64,000 bases of DNA. Source: Xenopus tropicalis. Lineage: Eukaryota > Chordata > Amphibia > Anura > Pipidae. The notes below the pieces were generated by a model. That model ran no database searches and was not told the DNA's origin. It saw nothing but the letters and a program-made list of their open reading frames with translations. Made by a program: the position numbers and the translations under genes. Position 1 is the first letter of the stretch. Each line of letters opens with the position of its first letter. Below are positions 46,637 through 58,755 of this stretch, in pieces. Where the stretch lies: positions 88,667,681 to 88,731,680 of the forward strand of contig NC_030681.2 of assembly GCF_000004195.4 (NCBI RefSeq), in the 5' to 3' direction.

Positions 46637-47018
46637 CAGACTGGCTGTTCAATAGAAAAAGGACACACACATAAATGCCAACAACACAATGTGTTATATC
46701 CTTTCAATATTAAAGTAAATTGCCTTTCTGCCATTATTTTACTTCTCTTATACTATTCTGTTTATTAGTGCAATTCTTCTGCATCACATTTTCACACCCT
46801 TTCACTGCTGCTTCTTATCTGCTATACTCCTGTTAAAATAGATGATGCTCAAACCCATTTCAAAGACTTCCTATTTTTGTATAACTTTTGCAGTGTTGCT
46901 ACCTGATGTTCAGTCTCTGATGCCAGTAATTAACCTATTGCATTCTTAGTACTCTGTTTCTTAACCGGCCCACAACTAGTCCCAGCTGATTAAGCTGGCT
47001 TATAAATTTAGTATCCCA

Positions 47019-47345
47019 TTAAGGATAATGTCCTGTGAGATTAGTTACCCATGCTAAATCTCTGCTAATGCGGGTGACTAATCTCCTCGAAAAGCCTTTT
47101 CACCAGCAAAAAAAGGGAATCACTTGTGTGATGCCAATGCATCACTTTGGTTTTCTGAAGTTGTGTGAAGTTGCCTGCAGGGGGGAAAATTTGCATTACT
47201 TTGGAAAGCCAAAGCAATGTGTAAGCCTGTAGGCCTTTCCACTAGTGATCCCTTTATTGCCAGTGGAAAGGCTTTTCAGGGATTAGTCACCTGCAATAGC
47301 AGATTTATCATGGGCGACTAATCTCCCTGTGGGACATTACCCTAA
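47019..47345. mobile_element. MITE with GATTAGT...ACTAATC inverted ends
   Basis: TTAAGGATAATGTCCTGTGA then GATTAGTTACCCATG at the left are inverted at the right as CATGGGCGACTAATCTCCC and GGGACATTACCCTAA. Additional internal pairs (AAAGCCTTTTCACCAG and CAGTGGAAAGGCTTTT) suggest a foldback. Non-coding. Confidence 0.65.
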
Positions 47346-48687
47346 GGGGAACCCTCACAAGCATGAAACTCACATCAGTTCACAAGCGAAATGAACAAAG
47401 TGTATATATAGGTTAAAATTAGTTAAACAGGAGGAAAACATAGGAAACTACTATTTAACAAGGGCTGACCCACTGGAATACAAAGCAAAAAATATTCATT
47501 TGCACCGGAAGAACAGGTTGCCTATTGCCCCTTTGAAACTACAGCCAGACTAGAAGACTTTCACTATCTGCCTGGCTCACCATAATCTGTAATATCTGGA
47601 CAATGTTATAGTCTTTATTACTCCATTACTTTCTTCTAATGCTGAAATGACTAACACCATACTTTCTGTCCAATACTACTACACAAACAATGCTTGTCAC
47701 ATGACACAATCCCTTTAACTCTCGGCAGCACCTTCCCACAAGGCGTTCAGTACATAAAGCACTACTCCTCCACCTCAAACTTCATGTCTATTCCTGCTGC
47801 TCAGTATTGATGTCTCACATTCCTACTCTCATATTGTGCAAGTTACTTTCCACTGACCTATTACCTCCTCACTAAGACAAGTCAATATTTTCCTAACATA
47901 TTTTCCAAATTATTGTATACCTTGTATTTCAGCTATCACTACCCTATAGATTGTAAGCCTTTGTGGGTGAGGTCCTTTTAACCCAATGTATTAGTTTGTT
48001 TGTAAATTATGTGCCCTTTTATACAGTGCTGCAGAAAATAGTTATTTATCAATAATAGTAAACCCTGAAGACAGCTTGGGAAATCCAACTCTTTTGTCAG
48101 TAGGATACCCCTATCTTCACTAATGCCTTTTTTGGACCCCTGAACTCTAGGACTCCAGAACTCTGCTGCAGACTAACAAGGAGACTAAACACTGCTGAGA
48201 CAGATCTGAAAGCATAGTACTGAGTAGGATCAGACAGAAACATGGACAAGGTCAGGTAAGTAGTCAGGGCAGGCAGCATGTGAGCATAGTAAAATAACAA
48301 GAACTGGAGAGCATTACATTATCTTTACAAAGGTCTTAGTAAATTATTACATTGGCAATGTCTCTTTAGATTAAGCACCAACCATGCTCTTTCCATGTGT
48401 GTTCCTGTATAATGCATACACCTATAAAAAGGGTGTATAATTAATAAGTATAAGCATTATAAGGGGATTACATCAATGCACAGATGATATACTTACATTA
48501 CTTAATATTAACCTTTTTTCTTTCCAGACATAAAATCTGCATTTGTTTTTTGTATCATTGTGTATAATCCCAGATGACAGTAAATGGGAATGTGCTCATA
48601 CATTTTTAATATAAATGTAATAATAATAGCATTGCTGGAAATTATATGTTTATACTTGTTCCTTTAAAGAAAAAAATGTAATGTGCA
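47346..48687. other. Unannotated DNA with an old dispersed repeat
   Basis: ATTGTAAGCCTTTGTGGGTGAGG to GTGCTGCAGAAAATAG (about 47948-48040) resembles a common frog repeat tail (consensus AGCTCTTCAGGGCAGGGTCC). No gene is recognised. Confidence 0.35.
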
Positions 48688-49098
48688 TTAAAGGGGATGC
48701 AAACTAAATACTAACATTTTGCCTAAAGAAAGAAAATGGGATTCTAAGCAACTTTTCAATATACATTAATTAAAAATATATAGTAGTTTTAATTGGATTT
48801 GTAAATGTAATTGCAATTGAAAGCAGTGTTTGTTTGTTCCGTCCTGCATTACTGGGTCTGACACTTAAGTCAATGTAATATGTCATCTCCCCTCCAGCCA
48901 AGGCTCTATTTCCCACAATGCCCTGCATGTTTCTTCACAGGTCTGTAACTAAGCTGGCTTCTGCTACATTATTTCAGTAGACAAAAACAGTAATACAAAT
49001 AACAACAAAAGACAGATACTACTTTTAATAGCAATTACATTGACAGCAATAAAAACACTAAACTGGATAGATACTCCAGCAGAAAAAGAACCCTTTTA
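48688..49098. mobile_element. T2-like MITE, right end eroded
   Basis: TTAAAGGGGATGCAAACTAA is a T2 terminus at a TTAA site. The interior CATTACTGGGTCTGACAC and CCCACAATGCCCTGCATG is typical of this MITE group. The right end near AAGAACCCTTTTACTAG is only a poor inverted match, so the boundary is approximate. Confidence 0.5.
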
Positions 49099-49887
49099 CT
49101 AGCACTCAGCACTTGTTTTTCCATATAGTACAAAATATAGTTCAACATAAATTGCTATCCCTGCAGTACTCAAAACACCACATAAATAAATAGTCCCCAG
49201 TGTGAGTGAGCAGATACATTTGGTATTTGTGACCTGAACTAAATAAGTATAGAACATCACAAAGTACAAGAAATAGACTGTCATAAAGTTAGAATATGCC
49301 AGGAATCCAAATTCTGTATCTTGTTATAGTAGAAATACAGCTATACTATAGTTGCAGTATGTTCCAGGTCAAATGTATTATTTAACTCCGGCTGGTAAAG
49401 ATCCTATGATCTGCAATAAGGGTGCTGCCTGGTAACATTTATCATATAATAGTCTTTAAATTGCAAGTAAACAATGGAGACCCTCAATTTAATTTGTTGC
49501 ATTTTTGTTGCATTTTTATTTATTTTTTTTTGAATAATTTTTATTTGCTTTTTTTAACTTTTACAAGTTGGATATCGAAATAAAACAGTTTCATAAAAAA
49601 TAGCTTGTATCCTGAGAAAATAGAGAGGAAAAGAGAAAGAGGAAAGAGAGAAGAAGATCCCATTTTGATGAACAATGGGTCAAAGGGTGAACAATGGGTC
49701 AAAGGGTGAACGGGAAAGAAAACAGCATAAAAAAACTTGCAAACAGAACTATAAGTTGACGGTTTCCTTAATCGTTAGAACCAGTTATCTTTACAGGATG
49801 GTGCCTTTGAGGTCCCATATTATGGATAAAGTTCACAATGATTAGCGTCTGAGGGAGTGTCTCCAGAGTATTTTTTCGTCGTTTGGT

Positions 49888-50445
49888 TCAGGATGTAAAT
49901 GAAAATAGATTATTTGCATTTGGAAAAGAATAGATGTACCATGGTTCCCAAACCTTCATGAACCTGTCATGTTTATCTACAAGTACACTAGTTAGTCGTT
50001 CATTAACCATGACCCAATTCATCTTGTTTTTAAAATGAGAGATGGGGATTTGGGTTGTTCTCCAATATTTAGCCATCGTTATTTTGGCTGTTAGAAAAAT
50101 AAAGGTTATTAATGATCGTGTTACCGAATAGATAATATTATATATTCTAGACCAGAACCTTTGAACATTTGGACAATCCCACCAGATGTGGATCATTGTA
50201 CCAGTTTGTCCACATCTCCTAAAACAATCTTTACTGAATTGGGGGTTTATTCTGTGTAAGCGAGATGGAACCATATACCAACGCATAAGAACTTTGTATG
50301 TAGTTTCCAACAGTGAGGTGTTTCTAGAGCAGCTGGCCGTGGTTTGCCATATTTGGGTCCAATTTTCATCAGTAACCATGGTATTGAGATCTTTATGCCA
50401 TGCTTGGGTATATGGTAGGGGATCTTGTGAGTGCGCGCTCAACAA
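49888..50445 (-). pseudogene. L1 ORF2 C-terminal zinc-knuckle region
   Basis: This 185-codon piece has the L1 signature CFRRCGQTGTMIHIWWDC, i.e. C-x3-C-x7-H-x4-C, followed by QRFWSRIYNII and the MNWVMVNERL tail. In intact L1 ORF2 this cysteine-rich region lies C-terminal of the reverse transcriptase and contributes to RNA binding and retrotransposition. The upstream part WYMVPSRLHRINPQFS is also typical. The stop near 49888 appears to be the natural terminus. It is separated by frameshifts from the piece at 50564-50863, so no functional protein is made. Confidence 0.8.
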
Positions 50446-50563
50446 TAGATAGGTTAGAAATTAGCCTTTTTGCATAAGGGTATTTGATACAGACAGTTTC
50501 AAAGTAGGTAGGGGCTAGGGTAGATTTATCTTTATTAATTGTACGACTAAAGTGGTTTATTTG

Positions 50564-50863
50564 TTAATAATGAAAGGCCTCTGAGGGGGGTGGATTGTGG
50601 GTATTTTGTATGGTTGGCCATGTCTTAGGGCCTGTAAGGGAATAAAAGTTATATATAAATTGAAAACCTTTTGACATCCACCATTGGAAGGCAGCAAAGG
50701 AAAGTCCCGGGGGAAATAGTGGGTTACCAAATACTGGTGATGCTGGGAGGGTTGGTGACATAAGTTTAGCGGAATGTTTATATTTATCCCAGACTGTCAT
50801 AGAGTGTTTGGGCGTTTTAATGGGGAAATCGGATATAATTGATGTTTTAGTATGGTAACCCAT
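50564..50863 (-). pseudogene. L1 ORF2 middle fragment
   Basis: This 99-codon piece contains the L1-type segment SPVFGNPLFPPGLSFAAFQWW. It lies between the two other ORF2 pieces in the same order and orientation, so it is the same ORF broken by frameshifts. Confidence 0.65.
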
Positions 50864-50979
50864 TTAGGGGGATTAAGAGCATGCATATGAATTAATGGGA
50901 CCAGCTGTGCTGCTACATAATAGTTTTGTAATTGAGGAACATTCAGACCTCCTTGCTGTTTAGGTCTATACATAGTTTG

Positions 50980-51408
50980 TCAGGTTATTCTGGGGTGTTT
51001 TTCTGCCCAGATAAATTTAAATATTTTTCTCTGCATGGTCTTAAGATCTTGATCTGGAATAGGAATTGGTAGTGTTCTAAACAAGTAAAGTATTTTAGGT
51101 AAATAGGTCATTTTAAAGGCATGGATTCTCCCGAACCATGATAGGTCCATTTTGGACCATGATTGTAGGTCTTCTCCTGCCTTTTTCCAAAGTTGTGGGT
51201 AGTTGTGTTGATATAGTGTTGGTATGTGGGATGGGATGTTAACTCCTAGATAGTGTATAGTTGCATGTTGCCATTTAAAGTCAAAGTTTAGTTTCAATAA
51301 TTTGATTGTATGTTGTGGTAAGGTTATAGTTAAGGCTTCTGATTTGCTATGATTTATAGTTAGTCCTGATATGTTCCTAAATGTATCTAATAATTGAATT
51401 TGTTGCAT
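50980..51408 (-). pseudogene. L1 ORF2 post-RT (thumb) fragment
   Basis: The 142-codon piece reads FRNISGLTINHSKSEALTIT, then IHYLGVNIPSHIPTLYQHNY, WSKMDLSWFGRIHAFKMTYL and KTMQRKIFKFIWAEKHPRI. This is the end of the RT and its thumb/connector in L1 ORF2. The FADD catalytic box would be upstream and is missing because the insertion is 5'-truncated; the last few residues upstream come from the flanking TSD. Confidence 0.8.
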
Positions 51409-51503
51409 TTTTTAAGGAGCATGAGACAACCAACCTGCTTTCAATAACTTGTACCTTTGGGGTTTAATGGTTCACCTTGAAATAAGAGTCACAAACATCT
51501 GTG

Positions 51504-51752
51504 TTAGGGTGAAGACACACGGAGGTACTAGTAGCAGCTACTTTTTCATGGCTACCAAACAGAAAATACCCTGCTGTAGACAATACTGGATTGCCTCTGC
51601 TTAAACACACATAGGAGTAAAACATTATCAGTGATGTTGCTCATAGCAGCCAATCAGATACTTTGCTTTGGTTTGCTAACTGGTTGGTTGGCCTGGGCAA
51701 CATCACCGGTAATGCTTCACTCCACTTTACACAGCATGATAAATATACCCCT
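51504..51752. repeat. Two adjoining MITE parts
   Basis: TTAGGGTGAAGACACACGG is the left end of the TTAGGG...CACACG MITE group. It is interrupted near 51611 by a repeat with GCTCATAGCAGCCAATCAGA and GCATGATAAATATACCCC that matches 14905-15058. Confidence 0.5.
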
Positions 51753-52262
51753 CTGCGCGTACCCCTTTACGCGATGGTGGGTCAGCAAACAGCCACCATA
51801 AAAGTTATTGGAAGGCCCAATAGAAAAGTGTGATTCACTAATACTGAAATTAGCTGCTCCCTCATATTGGGGTATAGTCTGTCTATAATAATAATATTAA
51901 CATTTTGTTTATGCAAACTAAGTCATAACTCGTGGAATGCTGAGTAATAAAGACAATTGTGACTATATATGTGGTGAATTTTAACTGTACTTTATGGAAT
52001 TAGAAGTTGCAAAGGAGTAAAAGGGTCTCCTTTTCAATGTTGCATGTTGGTTCAACTGATGGTACATATACAAGTACAAAATGAAAAAAGTTCCAAAAAA
52101 GTTTAAATCAGCTGAAAAGTGTACTTAGTGTAAATTGGGAAGTTATTTAAGAATTATATTTATAAAAAAAAATTCTTTTTTTTTATTATGCAAACTTGCT
52201 TGGTGGGGGGTTTACAAAATGTACACTTTGGGGGATTTTGTGTGAATGCCATATAGAATTTA

Positions 52263-52430
52263 GGGGCAGTTTTATTAAAACTTGAGATTAGAGCTCACCA
52301 CAGAAAAACTCTTCATTTATTCCTATTGTATTTTAGAACACTATTTATCAAACGGTGAACTCTAACGTTTGCCCATTGCTAAATACAATTAGAAAAACCC
52401 CATAGAATTGAATAGAATAAATATGCCCCG
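52263..52430. mobile_element. Small MITE with GGGGCA ends
   Basis: GGGGCAGTTTTATTAAAACT and AATAAATATGCCCC are inverted, with TTA before the left end. Internal CTCTTCATTTATTCCTATTG is common in frog MITEs. It probably belongs to the same Harbinger-like group as the 9-kb element. Confidence 0.6.
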
Positions 52431-52865
52431 AAATGTTACACACACACACAGTCAAAAATATATACAGTCATGGCTAAACACATTGGCAAATTTGGATGTG
52501 TTTTTAGATAAAACATGGGTTGTGCCAGAATTTTTAAAAAAAAAGAACTTATTCAAAATGTATCAATGTATTTTATCTTTTTACACAGAAATCCTAGAAT
52601 GGACTGGGCAAATGTAATTTAATTTATAAAAATATTTTGATTTTAAGTTGGTAATTTGTAAGAAGACTCACCTGGAAAGAGTGGCAAGTACCTGCAATGT
52701 ATAGAGCACACACATCGCCAATACAAATTGTCTGTGTTCACCACACTGAAAATTGAGTAAAGAAAAAACAGCACATGTGAAACAAAAAAACTGAAAAAAG
52801 CATGGACTATCTAAAGGCTACAGATTCATCCCCAGAGACACTAATGATCCATACCATATGTAATG

Positions 52866-53197
52866 TACAGGTATCGGACCTCTTATCCGGAAACCCGTTA
52901 TCCAGAAAGCTCCGAATTACGGAAAGCCCGTCTTCCATAGAATACATTATAAGCAAATAATTCTGAATTTTAAAACTGATTTCCTTTTTTTATGTAGAAA
53001 TAAAACAGAACCTTGTAATTGATCCCAACTAAGATATAAATAATCCTTATTGGATGCAAAACAATCCTATTGGGTTTAATTAATGTTTTATTAATTTTTT
53101 AGTAGACTTAAGGTATGGAGATCCATATTACGGAAAGACCCCTTATCCGGAATACCCTTGGTCCCGAGCATTCTGGATAATGGGTCCTATACCTGTA
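52866..53197. mobile_element. hAT-like MITE (TACAGGTATGGGACC family), full copy
   Basis: Ends are TACAGGTATCGGACCTCTTA and GGGTCCTATACCTGTA. ATCCGGAAACCCGTTATCC and CGAGCATTCTGGATAATGGG agree with 43712-44024 throughout. The flanks TATGTAAT and TATGCAAT (offset by one base) might be a decayed 8-bp TSD. Confidence 0.75.
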
Positions 53198-54169
53198 TAT
53201 GCAATATCATTAAGAGATTTGAAGCCTAACAATGGCGCTATTGCCAATTTCCCTGAACATGGATGCAAAACAAAAGCCTGACCCAAAACTACAGAGGAGG
53301 ATGGTTTGAATTGTGCTGAAAGAACCTGGATCAAATGACAAATTCAAGCAGACGCAAGTTTAAACTTGTACCATCCAATTCAGTAGAAGGGGAATCTCTG
53401 GTAAGAGACCTGGAAAGACTCCACTGCTGACAGAGAAAAATAAAAAAATGCCTGAATGGAGTTTGCTAAAAAAACACCTGCAAAAGCCAAAATCCAAAAA
53501 AAGAGAAAATGCCCTATGGCCTGATTATATGAAATTACAGCTTTTTGTTAAAGTGCATCTCTTTGTTTTTGCTGGGAAGAAAAGAAACCTTAAAAAAAAA
53601 AAAAGGAGTCAAATATGGAGCAGGTTTGCTGCACCTGGAACTTTGGTACTATGAGTCTGTGCATGGCAACATAAGATCTGGAGATTAACAAGGCTATTTT
53701 CATGCACGATAATGAACCCAGGGTCAAAAAGTTGGGTCTCTAAATATAAATACAAATATAACAACACTTAATAAATATAATAATACATTTATTTATGTTC
53801 AAATAAACATTTATACTTTTTGTTCTAGAACTTTATTTACCAGAAACTTGTTGTATGATCGATCAGTGCCAGTTGTGCATAATAGGTATAATCAGATGCC
53901 ACTGGTAATTTCATATGTGTTGAGTTACCATGTTCTTGGCAAATACCCACAAATCTCTTTTGGCTTTAGTGGATGCTGTCTAAATGGAACAACAGTTTAA
54001 TATTAAAAAGCCATGAGCTTTATTTTGAAATGATGTGTAATACTGTTATACAAAGAACATCTGCACCACCCCACCCGAATTATCATTCAGTAAAAAAGCT
54101 TTCCACTTTAGCTCATTCAAAGGAAAGAACAAAATGTAATTGATAACTGTTTTGTAGTTGTAAAATTGA
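53198..54169. other. Unannotated DNA
   Basis: No gene or repeat is recognised. An A-run follows AAGAAACCTT at 53590. Confidence 0.35.
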
Positions 54170-54680
54170 TGGTGGCCATACACGTGAAGAGCGGATCTTC
54201 ATCCGATATCCCCACCTACAGGTGGGCGATATCAGGGAACATGTTGGCTAATTCGATCGTTTGACCTTGAGGCCCATTGGCGGCAATGGGGCAGTCGGTT
54301 CGGGGACCACATCAACAATGTAGGTTGCTTGTGCTTGACTCATCTCAGCAGGTATATTCAAAGCTGACTAGAAGCTGTCAGTCACAAGAAGGAGAAGACC
54401 AATGACGAGTACCTCTGAGTCTTGGCAGACCTGCAACACAAGGCTTGGATCTGATATTAGTTCCATCCATTCTGTTGTATTTGTAGTTTTAAATTTAAAC
54501 CATTCATGTGTGTTCCCTATATGTGCTATACATCTTCATTAGTAATGTGTGGGTCGCCATAAAGGCACAGACAGAAATCTATAAATAACAAGCGGGGTGG
54601 GCTCATGGTAGACTTCAGGCCAAAACCACCTACGGCGGATGCCAGCCCGATATCGCCAATATACCTAGGTATATCAAAAT
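54170..54680. mobile_element. MITE of the GGTGGCCATACACG family, longer or composite
   Basis: GATGGTGGCCATACACGTGA opens the element, followed by GATATCCCCACCTACAGGTG, a family interior motif. Related text (GCCAGCCCGATATCGCC) returns near 54640. Only the left end is certain. Confidence 0.45.
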
Positions 54681-56189
54681 TTAAAATAGACCATTTGTCT
54701 GAAATTATTTTAGAATCATTTATGATGGACCCAAGGAAGAAGATGCAAGAGTATACCCGTTAGTGCTCCCTTTAGTACTCATTTAGCAACACTTCTTGTG
54801 TTGCAGAATGCAGTGTGCAAAGTCTGCCTTAGAGGTTGTAAGTGACCTCTAGTCTGTGCATCTAAATATATGTTTGTCAGAAGGGTAACAAGTGAGTTCT
54901 AGAATTCTAAATTCAGTTCAAAAGACCAAACATTAAATCATTTATGTGTAGTCTTCTGGAAAAAAAGTACAACATGTGAATATCTCTTTCCTTTGGATTA
55001 TGCTTAATAAATCACTTCTGTTCTGAGCCAGTATGAAAGCCGCTGCAATCTGTCTCCTAACAATCCCCTGAGAATCACAGTGAGAAGAGCATGGCACAGG
55101 GTGGTTATAACTTGCTTTAGCTTTATTTGTGTTTCAAGCTTCAGTAGTGAACATATTGTGTTATGTAAGATACGTAAAATATTAAAGTATTTAACAAAGA
55201 AACCTGAATATATCAAACTGGAGGCTGAATATATTTTTAAAAAGGAATGTTACATAATACAAACTACTGTAAAACTGTAGGGTGCATTTACATCTAGACG
55301 TAGTGTGCATAGTGAAATTTTGAGAAAATGCCATGTTTTTTACCCACAATGCACCAGGCGTCATTGCAAACGAGTAAATCTCTTGACTTTATTGCACTAA
55401 ACCTACCATAGTTGCATCCAGTTCACGAAAATGAATTCAACTGTGTGTGCTTTTTGGCAAATCAAGTGCCAAATAAATGTCTGGCATCATTTCTGGTGTT
55501 CGGCATGAGAGTGATATGTGCTCCGCAAGTGTGCTGCGTGGATTGGCAGACAGCATTGGTCAGGATGCTCCAGGGTTGCCCAGTATCAATTGGTACACCA
55601 GTGCCTGATGCAAAACGGAAGGAAGGACTGAGCGGCGACAAGCGCAACTATATGGAAGTACGAAGAGTGCATTTTGATGCAAGTTCTTTTAATGAAAGTG
55701 GTTTTCAGCTCAACTAACTGCAGGGAAAAGTGCAAGTTGCCCACTGTGCATGCAGGTGTAAATAAGTCCTAGTAGGTTGTAAGGAAATGAACAGTAGTTT
55801 TCCACATGTTACATTCATAGTACTTATTCTTAGAATACCAAAACAAAGTGCAATTGGTGCTGAGTGTGGTCCCCCCCGTGAGTAACCCTTTCCCTGCCAA
55901 TAATTTTTGTTTCTGGTGTATGTGTTTATATTATGGAAAATATTTGTTTTTTATTTTCTAGACATTTAGAAGCCTATATCTTGTTACAGAATTGGAATTA
56001 CACAAAAACTCCACCATACTTTGAAAGCTTAGGTTGTCCTGAAAACAATATATAGTTTTCCTGGGTAAACTAAAAGTCCCACCGAGGAAAGGCCCCTAAA
56101 GTGAAAGGCTGGCAGTGAAAGGGTTAAAAGTAGTTAACTGCTTGCAGCTTCCTTCATTTTCACTCCTCTGATTGGGCTCACAAATATAA
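54681..56189. other. Unannotated DNA
   Basis: A 101-codon open frame at 55412-55717 and its antisense shadow have no recognisable domain. GTGCATTTACATCTAGACG near 55281 and GCATGCAGGTGTAAATAAG near 55750 are weakly inverted, so the stretch may be a decayed MITE. Confidence 0.35.
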
Positions 56190-56366
56190 GGCTAATGCCA
56201 CACGAGGCGTAGGGCTGAAATTTTCGGCAAGCGGAAAAACGCTTGCCGAAAATTCAGCCCTACGCCTGTGCCTGCACCCGAATGAATGGGATACGCTCGG
56301 GTGCAGGCACATGTACCCGATATACGCATGAAAACGCGAGAGAATGCAAAGTCTGTGGCATCAGCC
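56190..56366. mobile_element. MITE with two internal hairpins
   Basis: The outer ends GGCTAATGCCACAC and GTCTGTGGCATCAGCC are inverted. Inside, AGGCGTAGGGCTGAAATTTT (56205) pairs with AAAATTCAGCCCTACGCCT (ending 56267), and GTGCCTGCACCCGA (56268-56281) pairs perfectly with TCGGGTGCAGGCAC (56297-56310). It is non-coding. Confidence 0.75.
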
Positions 56367-56433
56367 GAAAACAGCAACTACGAGGAAGTGCATCAAAAAG
56401 AAAATACCATAGAACAGTATTCAGTTCGTGTAG

Positions 56434-56836
56434 GTGCCACGCTATCTATGTAGCAATTACTAATAAAGTGCCCAGTGCTATAATCAAACTAATTAAACAC
56501 AAAGGGTTTCACTGTAATTCTTTGCATAAAAGGCCAGACTAAATTCAGTAAGAAAAAGGTTTATCACATGAAAAGTTAGAGATGAGATTCAATATGAGAT
56601 GCAATTCAATTCAGAAAAACTTATCTCACTGTTTATCACATGAAAACTCTATTGAAGTCTATTGGAAAAATGGGAACTGAATTAAGAGAAAAGTTTTTTC
56701 TCCTTCAATTGAAACTCCTCCGTGAGTTTTCCTGTGATAAACCACGAGATAACTTTTTCTCTGTCCTTTGTGCTTTAATTAGTTTGATTATAGCACTGAC
56801 ATTTTATAGCAATTGCTACATAGACAGCGTGGCACC
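56434..56836. mobile_element. MITE with ~75-bp terminal inverted repeats
   Basis: GGTGCCACGCTATCTATGTA and ATAATCAAACTAATTAAACA at the left are inverted at the right as TTAATTAGTTTGATTATAGC and TACATAGACAGCGTGGCACC. The interior has a repeated TTATCACATGAAAA motif (56563 and 56633). No TSD is obvious. Confidence 0.75.
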
Positions 56837-58179
56837 CACAATCACATATACGTTGCACTGACTACTACACTATGGTATTTATTTATTTGCTTCCTCATAA
56901 ATCCTTCTTATTCTTGGAATGTTTCTTTTTCTTTTTCATTACCTAGGGATGTTTGGGACGATGTTCCCATAAGCAAGACTGAAATTTCTTGGTTTTCTGC
57001 CAAGAAGCCATAGATCTGGGACCTATAGAGACTCCAGGTAAGCAAATGAGACATAACCCTTCTCAATCTCTTTAGTCCCACTCTTGCATACTGTATATAG
57101 ACAATGGACACAGTGGAATCATAAAGATAATGTAAGGGTCCATTAAAAGGCAAATACAATCCCATGTAGAAAAAAAAGGTACATTTTTTAAACCAACTTT
57201 GCTTCAGGGCAGCATGAAATCACCCGATTAGGAGTTTTGAGGCATGCTTGTGCTGTAAAACTTGTTATTATTCCACTATCACCTTGCTGTGGTTTCTTAG
57301 ATTTGCACCCCTTTCTAATATAATGCATGTAGTATTACTTGTAACTCATGTCTTCAGTACAGATGTGCATCCCCTTCACAGAAGCATGTCAGAGTAGCCT
57401 ATTTATCCTAGGGAAAGCCAAAACAAAATTTTTCTTTGCTTATGCAAAACAGCCTGTCTGTAAAGGAATGTGGTGTTTCCTGTACATGTGCTGTCACAGT
57501 TGTTGTCTCCAAATGTATTACAGGCTGTGCATAAACCCACACACATTTAATTTCATACTACATGTACACAAACATTGTGCTTTGCAAGTATAGGTTTTTA
57601 AGAGGGTGCAAGGTGGCTTTGTTAGTGCAGACAAATCGGAGAGACTTAGCTGCAGACATTCCATGATTTCATTGTAGTTTAAAACAATGCAGCTCTTATC
57701 ATTCTGTCGCTCCATAAGCTTTTATCTAAGACTGTCTCATTGATCTATGTTGTATTCTCTTTCTCTCCATGAGATGGGGTAGAATTTATGGTCTCTGTTA
57801 CTCATGCTCTAGTCTTTTACGACTGCAGTTTCCCTGTGGGTGGATGAATACACTGCAAATCCAACTATTTATAATTTGAATACATAAAATGCATTCCCCA
57901 AGAAGCACGATACACTACAGAAGGATCACGGCCATCTGATCTAAGCATGCGTGTGGTTCTGGACGCTAGCATGTGGGGCAGAGGAAAACTAAATTCATAA
58001 GTACTAGAAGGGTGGTGTATTTGGGCATTATAAGGGAAGAACAAATCCCCCTTTAAGCCATTAATTAAAAAAACAAATACACCATTCTTTAAGTTACATG
58101 CAAGTTTTAGGTTAGGTGTCTTTTTCATTGTTGTGATAGACAGAAATATTTTGGATGGCTGAGGTTGCATCATTGTCAT
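56837..58179. other. Unannotated DNA
   Basis: No gene or repeat is recognised. Confidence 0.4.
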
Positions 58180-58755
58180 TATATAGTAAATAAAGTACCC
58201 CTTATAGTTAAATATAGGGTTATTAAAAGTCACTGAGGAGCTCTGTGATCATATAAAAGCATGAAACCAAAGGCCGAGTGCTTTTATATAGGTCATGGAA
58301 CTCCAAGGTGACTGCTAATATTCTCATATTTTACAACAGGGGGGACTTTATTTATTATAATATACAAGTTTTAGTGAGTCATGTGACAGAAATTACATTA
58401 CTCCGATTACATCAGCTCCAATTGTAACTGATGACATCACTAAGCACTGTTTATAAGGATATAATTTAAAGTTATAATACAGGTCCCATAGGGAAATGAC
58501 CAAGCTGTATATTATATAGTAAATAATGTACTTTCCATTGTAAAATATAAGGATAATATATGTCACTGAGAAGTTCCGGGACCATATAAAGGTATGAGGC
58601 AGAAGGTAGAGTGCTTTTATACAGGAAATGAAACTCCAAGTTGACCAACATTCTCATATTTTACAACAGAGGGTATATTATGATAAACAAGTTTCAGCGA
58701 GTCTTGTGAGAAATCACATCCCTATGCACAGATTATAACTGATGATATAATTTAC
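58180..58755. repeat. Diverged ~330-bp-spaced direct duplication
   Basis: Copy 1 (about 58180-58450) and copy 2 (about 58512-58755) share TATATAGTAAATAA, GTCACTGAGGAGCTCTGTGA versus GTCACTGAGAAGTTCCGGGA, GAGTGCTTTTATA, ATTCTCATATTTTACAACAG and AACTGATGA. Spacing is about 330 bp. It is probably a tandem pair of an old repeat. Confidence 0.75.

Larger units (their letters stand above)
49507..51396 (-). mobile_element. L1 LINE, 5'-truncated, with 16-bp target duplications
   Basis: AATTTGTTGCATTTTT occurs on both sides (49491-49506 and 51397-51412), the signature of target-primed insertion. The minus-strand 3' end is A-rich (T-rich in plus view, about 49515-49560). The 1.9-kb insert holds only the C-terminal part of ORF2 plus the 3' UTR and is 5'-truncated after the RT catalytic core. 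Confidence 0.85.

Noticed and set aside
55412..55717. 101-codon open frame with a cysteine-containing N-terminal half
   Set aside because: No family recognised, and an antisense frame of 61 codons is open too; no evidence beyond length.
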